Assembly: GCA_016709025.1 (NCBI GenBank) | Contig: JADJEQ010000003.1 | Span: 248,001-312,000, forward strand | Reading direction: 5' to 3' | Source of the DNA: Bacteroidales bacterium | GTDB taxonomy: Bacteria; Bacteroidota; Bacteroidia; Bacteroidales; Lentimicrobiaceae | Length of the DNA: 64,000 nt | Part shown: in pieces, positions 42,781 through 51,495 of the stretch | Numbering within the stretch: position 1 is the first letter of the stretch | How the letters are laid out: every line of letters starts with the position of its first letter | Notes under the pieces: model-generated | Database searches by the model: none | The model's input: only the letters and a program-made list of their open reading frames with translations | Told to the model about the DNA's origin: nothing | Position numbers and translations under genes: made by a program

Positions 42781-45318
42781 ATGAACAAACGCATCCTCCC
42801 CTCCTCTTTACTTATGTCGCTGGTTTTCTTTGCCGGGTTCAGCTTCCTGATTTATGAAGTCAGTTGGTTCAGGATGCTGGCACTGGCACTGGGTGCTACA
42901 GTTAAGGCCTCCACCATTGTCCTGGTAGCCTTTATGGCCGGCTTCGGTTCAGGGGCCTGGTTTTGGGGACGGCAGACTGAAAAAAAGATCCCCTACAGCA
43001 GATTGTTGACTGGTTTATTCACTGCTGTCGGGATAACCGGATTTCTAAGCTATTTCCTGATCACGCACGGATTGCCCGGTTTCTATAAATTGCTTGCGGT
43101 AAACGGCTTTTCTATCTCATCAGCCGGATGGTTGGTTTTAACTACCAGCCTGTTTATACTTCTTATCCCGGCATTTTTTATGGGAGGAATCCTTCCTGTA
43201 GCTTCAGGTTGGTATATCCGGTCTGACAAAGGAATGGCCGGAATGATCGGACGGATTTATGCATGGGAAACAATAGGCAGCACGCTTGGCGGACTCGCTG
43301 CGGGGTTTATACTGATCCGGGCATTAGGACAGCAAAATACAGTGTTTCTGGCAGCAGCTATAAACCTCGTTTCATTGATTCCACTGCTCATCTATGGAAA
43401 TGCGGCCACGAATGAAATGGAGATTCCGGCCCAGGCTACACTGGAAAAACCGGTTCGTCACAAGGAAGGGAAGAACAGGGAAAATACAAACCAGGTTGCA
43501 ACCAACCGTTATGCAGCAACGCTGGGCACTTTTATCTTCGGGTTAGCAGTCATAGGCCTGCAGGTTGCCTGGTTCCGTATTTTCAGAATTTACATGACCA
43601 ATACCAGTTATACCTTTTCACTGATCGCTTCCATGGTAATCCTTGGCCTTTTCGCCGGCAGCCGGTATTTTGCTTCCAAAGGTGATAAACTGGTCAGCAG
43701 CCGCACCATGATCAACCTGATACTTATCACAGCCGCTGCAGTTTTTGCAGGTTTCGTTATCCTGATGAAATTACCCGGATTGATTATGTTTCCGCTGGCC
43801 GGTGACGAGAATGCCTATTTTATGCGCATCATTGTGGTTCCTGTTATCTCAGCCATGTTGGTTATTTTGCCTGTAACTTTCCTTTCGGGATTTTCCTTTC
43901 CATTGGCCTGCGCTCTGTTTTCGCAGGATCATCGTGGAGTCAGCAGCAGCATCGGACGAATCCTGCTTTTTAACACCGCAGGTACCGTTATCGGACCGCT
44001 GATCTCTGCCTTTTTGCTGATTCCATTGAGAGGTGCCGGACTGTCGGTATTATTCTTCGTGGTTTTTCTTCTCGGGGCAGCATTTTTACTACTCAGGAAA
44101 CATGAAACTACCCGCAAATCCGGTGTCATAAAAACAATCACTGCCACAGGCGCTGCAATACTGTTTTTAGTATTGATTATCATCCCTGAGACCAGAATTT
44201 TACCTCCCTCATTTACCCGTTTCGAAAGGGAAATAATCGAATACCGCGAAACTGTGGAAGGCACCTGGGTGGTTGGTCGTGAACCCGGAGGCAAAGGAGC
44301 TGCCCTTTCTACCTATGTGAACAACAGTGCAGTGATCGGTTCGAGTTATGATGCCATCAAGGTTGTTAAAATGGTGGGCCATCTCCCCTTCTATACAGGT
44401 ATAAAATGCCAAAATGTACTGGTAGTCGGTTTCGGAATCGGGGTAACCACCTCGGCCATCGCTTCCCATCCTGAAGTGGAAAGCATCGATTGCATTGAAC
44501 TGGTTGCCGGCCTGAAAGATGCCGCGCATTACTACAGCGGTTTGAATAACAACATTCAGAATGACAGTCGTTTACGGGTAATTTCCGGTGATGGAAGAAA
44601 CTATCTTCAGGCTACCGGCAAAAAATACGACCTGATCTCCAGCGATCCTACCCATCCCATCCTGGGGTCGGGAAGTCTGTACACCAAAGAGTATTTCGAA
44701 TTGTGCAAATCGAGGCTGAACCCCGGAGGCATGGTTTCGCAATACCTTCCGCTGCACAAACTCCTTCCGGATGACTTTCTTGGAATTATTAAAACATTTC
44801 AATCTGTTTTCCCTGGAGCAACCGTTTGGCTGGGGCACAACCATGCCGTTTTGCTTGGAGCCAATGGTCCGATGAAGGTTGATTTTATGAGATGGTCCGA
44901 CAGGATTGCAACTTCGATAAAAGACCCGTACTTTTACAACAACCCCTATCACCTGGCGGCCTGCCTGGTGCTCGACAGCACTGCAATTGCCCGCTTCCCT
45001 TCAAATATCCGGATCAATACCGACAATCGTCCGCTTACCGAATTCTTCAGGCTCTCCTCTTTCAAAGCCCAAAACATGACAACCAACCTTGATTACCTAA
45101 ACAAAAACCGGGCTGATGTGAAGCGGATTTTTACCAATATCCCCGATCAGCCGATGATGGAGAGATTTATCCGGGGCAATGTTTTACTCACAGAAGGTGT
45201 TTCGTACGACCTGAAAGGCAACCGCCGGGAGTTTCTCAGCAAACTACAGGCTGCTGTGGCGGCAAATCCGGAAGATGAGGAATATCCGTTTTTGATTAAG
45301 TTTAACTTTGGGAGATAA
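42781..45318 (+). CDS. Membrane-embedded spermidine synthase-like protein
   Basis: An 845-residue protein. Residues 1-480 contain some 12-14 hydrophobic helices with the start FFAGFSFLIYEVSWFRMLALALGAT (read in parts), typical of fused membrane spermidine synthase-like proteins. Residues about 540-730 form a Rossmann methyltransferase/aminopropyltransferase domain: VLVVGFGIGVTTSAIA, IDCIELV, SGDGRNYL and DLISSDPTHP. The two catalytic-type aspartates of true spermidine synthase are not clearly present (SSDPTHP in place of D-x-x-D), so the product may not be spermidine. No speD or other polyamine gene is adjacent. Function is unproven for the whole group. Confidence 0.82.
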   Translation: MNKRILPSSLLMSLVFFAGFSFLIYEVSWFRMLALALGATVKASTIVLVAFMAGFGSGAWFWGRQTEKKIPYSRLLTGLFTAVGITGFLSYFLITHGLPGFYKLLAVNGFSISSAGWLVLTTSLFILLIPAFFMGGILPVASGWYIRSDKGMAGMIGRIYAWETIGSTLGGLAAGFILIRALGQQNTVFLAAAINLVSLIPLLIYGNAATNEMEIPAQATLEKPVRHKEGKNRENTNQVATNRYAATLGTFIFGLAVIGLQVAWFRIFRIYMTNTSYTFSLIASMVILGLFAGSRYFASKGDKLVSSRTMINLILITAAAVFAGFVILMKLPGLIMFPLAGDENAYFMRIIVVPVISAMLVILPVTFLSGFSFPLACALFSQDHRGVSSSIGRILLFNTAGTVIGPLISAFLLIPLRGAGLSVLFFVVFLLGAAFLLLRKHETTRKSGVIKTITATGAAILFLVLIIIPETRILPPSFTRFEREIIEYRETVEGTWVVGREPGGKGAALSTYVNNSAVIGSSYDAIKVVKMVGHLPFYTGIKCQNVLVVGFGIGVTTSAIASHPEVESIDCIELVAGLKDAAHYYSGLNNNIQNDSRLRVISGDGRNYLQATGKKYDLISSDPTHPILGSGSLYTKEYFELCKSRLNPGGMVSQYLPLHKLLPDDFLGIIKTFQSVFPGATVWLGHNHAVLLGANGPMKVDFMRWSDRIATSIKDPYFYNNPYHLAACLVLDSTAIARFPSNIRINTDNRPLTEFFRLSSFKAQNMTTNLDYLNKNRADVKRIFTNIPDQPMMERFIRGNVLLTEGVSYDLKGNRREFLSKLQAAVAANPEDEEYPFLIKFNFGR

Positions 45319-45385
45319 AGGTCGGTATAAATCTTTAAGTAACGTGTTTTCTGTTTTCTGTTTTCTGTTTTCTGTTTTGTTATTT

Positions 45386-45442
45386 CACGGGCTGAAGCCC
45401 GTGGGAAGTCAGCCCGTGGGAAGTCAGCCTGTGGGAAGTCAG
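45386..45442. repeat. REP palindrome and tandem 15-mers, left of the transposase
   Basis: The palindrome cacgggctgaagcccgtg (45386-45403) is followed by two more copies of the unit cccgtgggaagtcag (one as cctgtgggaagtcag). A ctgttttctgttttctg repeat (45348-45377) precedes it. The same element occurs at 46216-46258. Confidence 0.8.
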
Positions 45443-45505
45443 ATACAATTTTTTTTTCAAAATATACAAATTGACTTTAGTCAAAATCATGAGAAATCAC
45501 GTCAT

Positions 45506-46102
45506 TCAATCCGATCTTATTGAATTCCCTCCAACTTTAGTTGGAGGATCACCAACTTTAATCGAAGTATCACCAACTTCAACCGAAGGATCATCAACTT
45601 CAACCGAAGGATCATCAACTTCAACCGAAGAATCATCAACTTCAACCGAAGAATCATCAACTTCAGAATCAATTAGTTTCGTAAAGCCAAATCTGACGAC
45701 AAACTCATCTTCTTCCTCTTTAAATGTTTTCTTTTTGTGATGTTCTTCCTGATTTCTGATATAATTTCTAACCCTGTTTACACTTGATTCTGAAACCGAT
45801 ACCGCATAATACTCTTCCTGCCATCCGAATTTTCTTTTGATTAGTTTGTTTTTATTAATCCAGAAAGATGATTCACCTTTGATCAGCTGCATGGTCTTAC
45901 TGATAGTCATATCGGCTGATAATGATACCAGACAATGGCAATGATTGGAATACCCATTGATAAAATCAATAAAAATTCCTTTTGCCTCCGCATTTTCAGA
46001 AATATGTTGCCAGACTTTCTGGCGTAGCTCCGGGGTGTCAAGGTAATGATATCCATTTTTTGTACTCCATACGAAATGGATGTAAACACTGACATATGGC
46101 AT
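45506..46102 (-). CDS. IS200/Y1-type transposase with an 18-bp-repeat-encoded C-terminal tail
   Basis: The start at 46102 (MPYVSVYIHFVWSTKNGYH) gives 198 residues. Residues 1-150 are a Y1 (HUH) transposase: the HUH motif is HCHCLV in GYSNHCHCLVSL, and the catalytic tyrosine is probably in WQEEYYAVSVS. The YIRNQEEHHKKKTF segment is typical of this group. Residues about 150-198 are an unusual acidic tail of six-residue units (VEVDDS, VEVDDP, VEVGDT, KVGDPP) encoded by an 18-bp tandem repeat. Its DNA ends in the perfect hairpin cctccaac-ttta-gttggagg (45528-45547). An upstream frame to 46150 is rejected because the fold starts at MPYV. Confidence 0.85.
   Translation of the reverse strand: MPYVSVYIHFVWSTKNGYHYLDTPELRQKVWQHISENAEAKGIFIDFINGYSNHCHCLVSLSADMTISKTMQLIKGESSFWINKNKLIKRKFGWQEEYYAVSVSESSVNRVRNYIRNQEEHHKKKTFKEEEDEFVVRFGFTKLIDSEVDDSSVEVDDSSVEVDDPSVEVDDPSVEVGDTSIKVGDPPTKVGGNSIRSD
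45528..45668. repeat. 18-bp tandem repeat inside the transposase 3' end
   Basis: About seven to eight degenerate 18-bp copies of caacttcaaccgaaggatcat-like units (written on the plus strand). The outermost copy is a perfect 8-bp-stem hairpin (45528-45547). The other copies keep caactt but have lost the second arm, so they look like decayed copies of that palindrome, in frame with the coding sequence. Confidence 0.85.
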
Positions 46103-46215
46103 ATTTTGAAGTTTAATATAATAATCAATAAAGATAAACAATAGCTGCATTATTTTATAATTTATTTATAATTTTTTATATAATTTTAATTTTTCGGATT
46201 ATATAGAGAAGATGG

Positions 46216-46258
46216 CCACGGGCTGAAGCCCGTGGGAAGTCAGGCCGTGGGAAGTCAG
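46216..46258. repeat. REP palindrome, right of the transposase
   Basis: CCACGGGCTGAAGCCCGTGG at 46216-46235, followed by a second gccgtgggaagtcag unit. Same orientation as the left copy at 45386. Confidence 0.85.
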
Positions 46259-46313
46259 TAAGTGAAAAATAAACAGTCGGGCAGATCGAAAACTCAATAT
46301 TTTTTCCCAAAAC

Positions 46314-46344
46314 TTGGCATCTGACATACTTAGTGTTATTTTTA
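46314..46344 (+). promoter_or_regulatory. Promoter-like sequence for the first GH144 gene
   Basis: TTG at 46314-46316, a 20-base spacer, then TATTTTTA at 46337-46344 (TAnnTTTG with a final A). This would give a leader of about 85 bases before the ATG at 46438. It is the best candidate promoter for the plus-strand glycan operon. Confidence 0.45.
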
Positions 46345-46437
46345 CACCATAAAAGATCCTTGCTCCATGCTGAGTCAGGGCGCAGTATTTTTCGCTTCAG
46401 TTGGTTACCAAATATTTCAGAAAGAATGTTTATTAAC

Positions 46438-47796
46438 ATGAAGAACCCGATTCTCCTGATTCCTGCCCTGTTGCTGACATTTTTTGCTGTAGCACAAAAG
46501 CAAAAAGCTTCAGCACCGGATCTCAACCAGATCAAACCTGTCGGGATAATCCAGGGTCTTTCAGACGATGAGTTGTTGGATGTGGTTCAACGCCAGACCT
46601 TCCGGTATTTCTGGGACTATGCACATCCGGTAAGCGGAATGGCCCGTGAACGCAGCAACAGGGCTTTCGATTATGGAGATGAGGTTGTAACGACAGGTGG
46701 AACCGGTTTCGGAATCATGGCCACTGTGGTCGCCGTGAACCGCGGATGGATAACCCGTGACAGCGCCGCCAGGCACTTGCTGAAAATGGTTAAATTCCTG
46801 GCAGACGCCAGCTCTTACCATGGCGTGATGCCACACTGGATGGATGGCACAACCGGTAAAACCATCCCTTTCAGCCGCAAGGACGATGGTGCAGACCTGG
46901 TAGAGACCTCCTTTCTTTTTCAGGGATTGCTGACTGCCAGGCAGTATTTTAACCTTGAAAACAAGGTTGAATCTGAACTGCGAAACCGCATCAACTGGTT
47001 GTGGGATGATATTGAGTGGGACTGGTTTACCCGTGACGGCCAGGACGTCCTTTACTGGCACTGGAGTCCCAACAATGGATGGGCCATGAATTTCGCGGTC
47101 AGGGGATTCAACGAGTGCCTGATCATGTATGTGCTGGCTGCCAGTGGTGAGCATCATCCCGTGAGTGCTGATGTATACCACAACGGTTGGGCCCAGAGCA
47201 ACTTCTTTAAAAACGGAAAGGAATTTTACGGAATCAAGCTTCCGCTCGGATTTGATTTTGGCGGACCCTTATTCTTCTCTCATTACTCGTTTCTGGGCTT
47301 AAACCCCAACGGCCTGACCGACCGATATGCTGATTACTGGGAACAAAATCAGAACCATAGCCTGATCAACCGGGCACATTGTATTGCGAACCCCAATCAT
47401 TTCGAGGGCTATGGTGAAAACTGCTGGGGGCTCACTTCCAGCGACAACCACAAAGGCTACAAAGCACATTCGCCCACCAACGATCACGGGGTTATCTCCC
47501 CGACGGCTGCACTTTCGGCCTTTCCTTACACACCGGAGTATTCCATGCAGGTGCTCAGGCATTTCTATTACGATTTGGGCGATAAAATCTGGAGTGAATA
47601 TGGTTTTGTGGATGCCTTCGATGAAACCAAAGAATGGTATGCAAAATCACACCTGGCAATCGATCAGGGACCTATCATTGTGATGATTGAAAACTACCGC
47701 ACCGGCCTGTTATGGGACCTGTTTATGAGTTGCCCGGAAGTCAGAAACGGATTGAAAAAGCTGGATTTTAATACGCCTTACGCTGATAAACAATAA
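46438..47796 (+). CDS. GH144-type endo-beta-1,2-glucanase, copy 1
   Basis: The start at 46438 (MKNPILLIPALLLTFFAVAQ) gives a signal peptide and 452 residues; the frame open from 46333 is rejected. The mature protein is one glycoamylase-like domain of the GH144 type: QRQTFRYFWDYAHPVSGMARE (read in parts), GGTGFGIMATVVAV, SYHGVMPHWMDGTTG, DDGADLVETSFLFQGLL, YWHWSPNNGW and YRTGLLWDLFMSC at the end. GH144 enzymes cleave beta-1,2-glucan to sophorooligosaccharides. Copy 2 at 48149 is a close paralogue and copy 3 is at 57302-59278. It is a periplasmic or secreted enzyme. Confidence 0.88.
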   Translation: MKNPILLIPALLLTFFAVAQKQKASAPDLNQIKPVGIIQGLSDDELLDVVQRQTFRYFWDYAHPVSGMARERSNRAFDYGDEVVTTGGTGFGIMATVVAVNRGWITRDSAARHLLKMVKFLADASSYHGVMPHWMDGTTGKTIPFSRKDDGADLVETSFLFQGLLTARQYFNLENKVESELRNRINWLWDDIEWDWFTRDGQDVLYWHWSPNNGWAMNFAVRGFNECLIMYVLAASGEHHPVSADVYHNGWAQSNFFKNGKEFYGIKLPLGFDFGGPLFFSHYSFLGLNPNGLTDRYADYWEQNQNHSLINRAHCIANPNHFEGYGENCWGLTSSDNHKGYKAHSPTNDHGVISPTAALSAFPYTPEYSMQVLRHFYYDLGDKIWSEYGFVDAFDETKEWYAKSHLAIDQGPIIVMIENYRTGLLWDLFMSCPEVRNGLKKLDFNTPYADKQ

Positions 47797-48148
47797 ACTA
47801 ATATGAATCAATTTCGTTTATTTAATTTTCATATCTGAAAATAAAATGAAAAAGTATCCGCTTAGGATGACTGTCAGTCTATGGTGTAATTTATTTCATA
47901 AAAAGCAATGTTTAATGACGTTCTAATCCAAAATACCTCACACCAATGTCATCCTGAGCGGAGTCGAAGGATAGACAGTGCGATGCGCTTGGCCCGCGCC
48001 CGGCGGGGCATCATTTAAATAAAAAAGAAGCAATCATTGAACACCAGCCAAACTAACAATTTAATAAACCGATACTCAGCTATTTCCCCAAATAAGTCAA
48101 TGGTAGCGGAGTCGAAGACAAATTTCCTTAACTAAACGACCTTTAAAT
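47797..48148. other. Intergenic region with dispersed short repeat
   Basis: No gene. It contains the phrase gtcatcctgagcggagtcg (about 47949) and a shorter related copy tagcggagtcgaaga (about 48104), a widely dispersed intergenic type, and a GC-rich patch (gcccgcgcccggcggggc). Continuity of the operon across it is not certain. Confidence 0.6.
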
Positions 48149-49594
48149 ATGAATCAGAAAATAAAACATATGAACATACATTTTTACAGGGGTTTTATTG
48201 TAATTACCTTGCTGCTCGGCAGCCTTCAGATCAGTGCACAGCAGACAGCAAACACCGGAAATCATGATTCAATTGTACCAGTTGGGGTAATTAAAGGCTT
48301 ATCAGATGCTGACCTCCTCGAAACAGTTCAACGGCAGACTTTCCGTTTTTTCTGGCATTATGCGCATCCGGTAAGTGGCCTGGCCAGGGAGAGAAGCACC
48401 GCGGTAAAAGCTGACTTTTACTGGGATTTTATCAATGAGGCCGAAGGAAAACCAAATTTCAGCAAGGGCACGTTCGGTTCTGAAGATTGTGCCATCGGAG
48501 GAACCGGGTTTGGAATAATGGCCACCATCGTGGCGGTAGAGCGAAACTGGATCGGTCGCGACACTGCCCTGGGACGCCTGGTGAAAATCGTTGATTTCCT
48601 GGGTAAAGCCGACAGTTATCATGGTATTTTTCCTCATTTTATGAACGGGACGACCGGTAAAACCGTTCCCTTTGGCATTCTTGACGATGGCGCCGACATC
48701 GTAGAAACCAGCTACCTTTTTATGGGATTGTTATCAGCCAGAATGTACTTTAATGAAGATACCCCATTGGCTGTTTATTTCAGGGACAGGGTGAGTAACC
48801 TATGGTCAGTAGCCAACTGGAACTGGCATACCCGGAACAACGATGCCATGCTTTTCTGGCACTGGAGCCCTGAAAACGGATTTGATATGAACTTTCCGAT
48901 CAGGGGATACAACGAATGCCTGATCACCTACATCATTTCGGCATCATCGCCCACCCATCCGATACCGCCCGATGTTTACTTCAATGGATGGGTTAACAGT
49001 GCGTCTTACCTGAACGGAAAAAGTTATTACGGGATAAAGCTCCCGCTTGGATTTGAGCTCGGAGGTCCCTTGTTCTTTGAGCACTACACGTTTTTGGGAA
49101 TTGACCCCCGTGGTCTGAAAGACTGGAACACCGATTACCTGGAGCAGGTTACCAATCACACACTCATTAACCGGGCCTATTGTATTGATAACCCAAAGAA
49201 ATTTAAAGGTTACAGCGAACAATGCTGGGGACTTACGGCCGGTGACAGTTACAAAGGTTATGCCGCCCATTGCCCGCAGGATGACAGGGGCGTAATCCAG
49301 CCAACCGCAGCACTTTCATCTTTCCCTTATACACCCGAATACAGTATGCAGGCGCTCAGGCATTTCTACGAAAAAAAGGGTGATAAAATCTGGAGTGAAT
49401 ACGGGTTTACCGATGGATTCAGCGAAACGCACGACTGGTATGCCAAATCGCACCTGGCCATTGATCAGGGTCCGATCATCGTGATGATTGAAAATTACCG
49501 CACAGGACTGTTGTGGAAGTTATTTATGAGTTGTCCTGAAATACAGTCCGGGCTTACAAAACTTGGGTTTAACAGTCCATATCTTAAAAAATGA
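48149..49594 (+). CDS. GH144-type endo-beta-1,2-glucanase, copy 2
   Basis: A 481-residue paralogue of copy 1 with a signal peptide (FIVITLLLGSLQISAQ); the start may be 48149 or 48170 (MNIHFYRG). All blocks are kept: QRQTFRFFWHYAHPVSG, GGTGFGIMATIVAV, SYHGIFPHFMNGTTGK, DDGADIVETSYLF and YRTGLLWKLFMSC. It differs by an insertion of about 20 residues after ARERST (DFYWDFINEAEGKPNFSKG), a loop near the expected substrate cleft. Two neighbouring copies may divide work on chain length or cellular location. The stop lies 7 bases before the next gene. Confidence 0.88.
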   Translation: MNQKIKHMNIHFYRGFIVITLLLGSLQISAQQTANTGNHDSIVPVGVIKGLSDADLLETVQRQTFRFFWHYAHPVSGLARERSTAVKADFYWDFINEAEGKPNFSKGTFGSEDCAIGGTGFGIMATIVAVERNWIGRDTALGRLVKIVDFLGKADSYHGIFPHFMNGTTGKTVPFGILDDGADIVETSYLFMGLLSARMYFNEDTPLAVYFRDRVSNLWSVANWNWHTRNNDAMLFWHWSPENGFDMNFPIRGYNECLITYIISASSPTHPIPPDVYFNGWVNSASYLNGKSYYGIKLPLGFELGGPLFFEHYTFLGIDPRGLKDWNTDYLEQVTNHTLINRAYCIDNPKKFKGYSEQCWGLTAGDSYKGYAAHCPQDDRGVIQPTAALSSFPYTPEYSMQALRHFYEKKGDKIWSEYGFTDGFSETHDWYAKSHLAIDQGPIIVMIENYRTGLLWKLFMSCPEIQSGLTKLGFNSPYLKK

Positions 49595-49601
49595 CAAGCG
49601 T

Positions 49602-51344
49602 ATGAAAGCATTGCGGAGTATGGTTCTTGCCTGTTCGTTGCTGGCCTTTGAGCCAATGGTCAACGCCCAGGTTACTTATTGCAACCCGATCAACATTGAC
49701 TATGGCTATACCCCCATCCCCAATTTCTCGGAGTGGGGAAAACACCGGGCGACTGCCGATCCTGTTATTACGCTGTATAAGGGCGATTATTATCTTTTTT
49801 CCACCAACCAGTGGGGTTATTGGTGGAGCCCAGATCTGAACCACTGGAATTTTGTCTCCCGTTCCTTTCTGAAACCTTACCACAAGGTTTACGATGATCT
49901 CTGTGCCCCGGCCGTATGGGTACAGGGCGATACCCTGCTGGTATTCGGATCCACCTATTCTTCTTCATTCCCCATCTGGATGAGTACGAATCCGAAAGCG
50001 AATGAATGGAAGGAAGCCATTGACTCCCTCGAAATCGGCGGTTGGGATCCGGCATTTTTTACCGACGATGATGATAAACTTTACATGTACAACGGCAGCA
50101 GCAATCAATTCCCGCTTTATGGAGTTGAGTTGAACCGGAAGACCTTTCAACCATATGGAAGCCGGAAGGAATTGCTGTTACTGAATGATGACCGGTATGG
50201 CTGGCACCGTTTCGGCGAACACATGGACAATACCTTTCTCGATCCGTTTATCGAAGGAGCCTGGATGAACAAACACAATGGCAAATATTACCTTCAATAC
50301 GGTGCACCGGGAACCGAATTCAGTGGTTATGCCGATGGAGTAGCCGTAAGCAAAGACCCATTGAAAGGATTTGAGCACCAGTCATTACCCTATTCTTACA
50401 AGCCCGGCGGTTTTGCGCGGGGCGCCGGGCATGGGGCCACTTTCGCAGACAACTGGGGTAACTACTGGCACATCAGCACCATCGCAATTTCCGTAAAAAA
50501 CAATTTTGAACGCCGGCTAGGCTTGTGGCCTGCCGGATTTGACAAAGATGATGTGCTCTATTGTAACACCGGTTTCGGTGATTATCCGCATTACCTGCCC
50601 GATGGCAAAGCCGACCATCTGAAGAGCCGGTTCACTGGCTGGATGTTGCTGAATTACAACAAACCGGTGACTGTCTCATCAACATATGGCAGTTATTATC
50701 CCAACTATGCTGTGGATGAGGACATTAAAACCTGGTGGAGTGCTGCCAGCGGTGGCGAAGGAGAATGGATTATTACTGACCTGGGTGAAATTGCTACTGT
50801 AAATGCCATACAGATCAATTATGCAGATCAGGATGCTGAATTCCTGGGAAAAAGCGCGGGTGTTTATCACCAATACAGAATCTGGCACTCAACCGATGGT
50901 AAAAAATGGAAAATACTGGTTGACAAAGGAAAGAATACTACCGATGTGCCGCATGATTATGTGGCGCTGCCTGTTCCGGTTGAAACCCGTTTTATCAAAC
51001 TTGAGAACATTCATATGCCAACCGGAAAATTTGCCATCAGCGGGCTCAGGGTATTCGGGAAAGGCCATGGCAGCAAACCCGGTAAAGTAAAGGAACTGAT
51101 TATACTAAGGACCGAAAAAGACAAACGCAGTGCCTGGCTGAAATGGGCGCCGGTTGACAATGCCACCGGTTACAATATTTACCTGGGTACAGAACCGGAC
51201 AAACTTTACAACTGTATCATGGTTTTAGGTCAGAACGAATACTGGCTCAAGACCATGGATAAAGAATTGCCTTATTATTTTACCATAGAGGCATTCAACG
51301 AAAACGGAATTTCAGAAAGAACCTCAATTATCAAATCAGAGTAA
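49602..51344 (+). CDS. GH43-like propeller protein with F5/8C and Fn3 domains
   Basis: The start at 49602 (MKALRSMVLACSLLAF) gives a signal peptide and 580 residues; the frame open from 49563 would overlap the GH144 stop. The N-terminal part (about 25-330) resembles a five-bladed GH43-type propeller with acidic positions in TADPVITLYKGDYYLFS, GGWDPAFFTDDDDKLYMY and EGAWMNKHNGKYYL. A discoidin-like F5/8 type C domain (about 355-495; NYAVDEDIKTWWSA, WIITDLGEIATVNAIQI) is followed by an Fn3 domain (to 580; WLKWAPVDNATGYNIYLG). GH43 enzymes normally act on arabinan or xylan; in this context a new specificity is possible. It is probably extracellular. Confidence 0.78.
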   Translation: MKALRSMVLACSLLAFEPMVNAQVTYCNPINIDYGYTPIPNFSEWGKHRATADPVITLYKGDYYLFSTNQWGYWWSPDLNHWNFVSRSFLKPYHKVYDDLCAPAVWVQGDTLLVFGSTYSSSFPIWMSTNPKANEWKEAIDSLEIGGWDPAFFTDDDDKLYMYNGSSNQFPLYGVELNRKTFQPYGSRKELLLLNDDRYGWHRFGEHMDNTFLDPFIEGAWMNKHNGKYYLQYGAPGTEFSGYADGVAVSKDPLKGFEHQSLPYSYKPGGFARGAGHGATFADNWGNYWHISTIAISVKNNFERRLGLWPAGFDKDDVLYCNTGFGDYPHYLPDGKADHLKSRFTGWMLLNYNKPVTVSSTYGSYYPNYAVDEDIKTWWSAASGGEGEWIITDLGEIATVNAIQINYADQDAEFLGKSAGVYHQYRIWHSTDGKKWKILVDKGKNTTDVPHDYVALPVPVETRFIKLENIHMPTGKFAISGLRVFGKGHGSKPGKVKELIILRTEKDKRSAWLKWAPVDNATGYNIYLGTEPDKLYNCIMVLGQNEYWLKTMDKELPYYFTIEAFNENGISERTSIIKSE

Positions 51345-51495
51345 TACCAATACTCTGTTAAGAATTTTTAATTCATTGGTTTACAGGGCATTATGGAATT
51401 TCATTTAAGAATTTTAAATCATTCAGAATCAATCCATTGCGTCTTTGCGTCATTGCGTGATTCTTAAAATTAACGGATTATCGTAATACAATACT

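Larger units (their letters stand above)
45386..46258 (-). mobile_element. REP-flanked Y1 transposase unit (RAYT-like)
   Basis: A tyrosine transposase gene bounded on both sides by the same palindromic repeats in the same orientation (45386-45442 and 46216-46258). This is the layout of REP-associated tyrosine transposases, in which the transposase acts on the single-stranded REP hairpins rather than as a conventional insertion sequence. No target duplication is evident. Confidence 0.65.

Noticed and set aside
45386..46258. A CRISPR array from the 18-bp repeats
   Set aside because: Repeats are contiguous with no spacers and lie in frame in a transposase gene.
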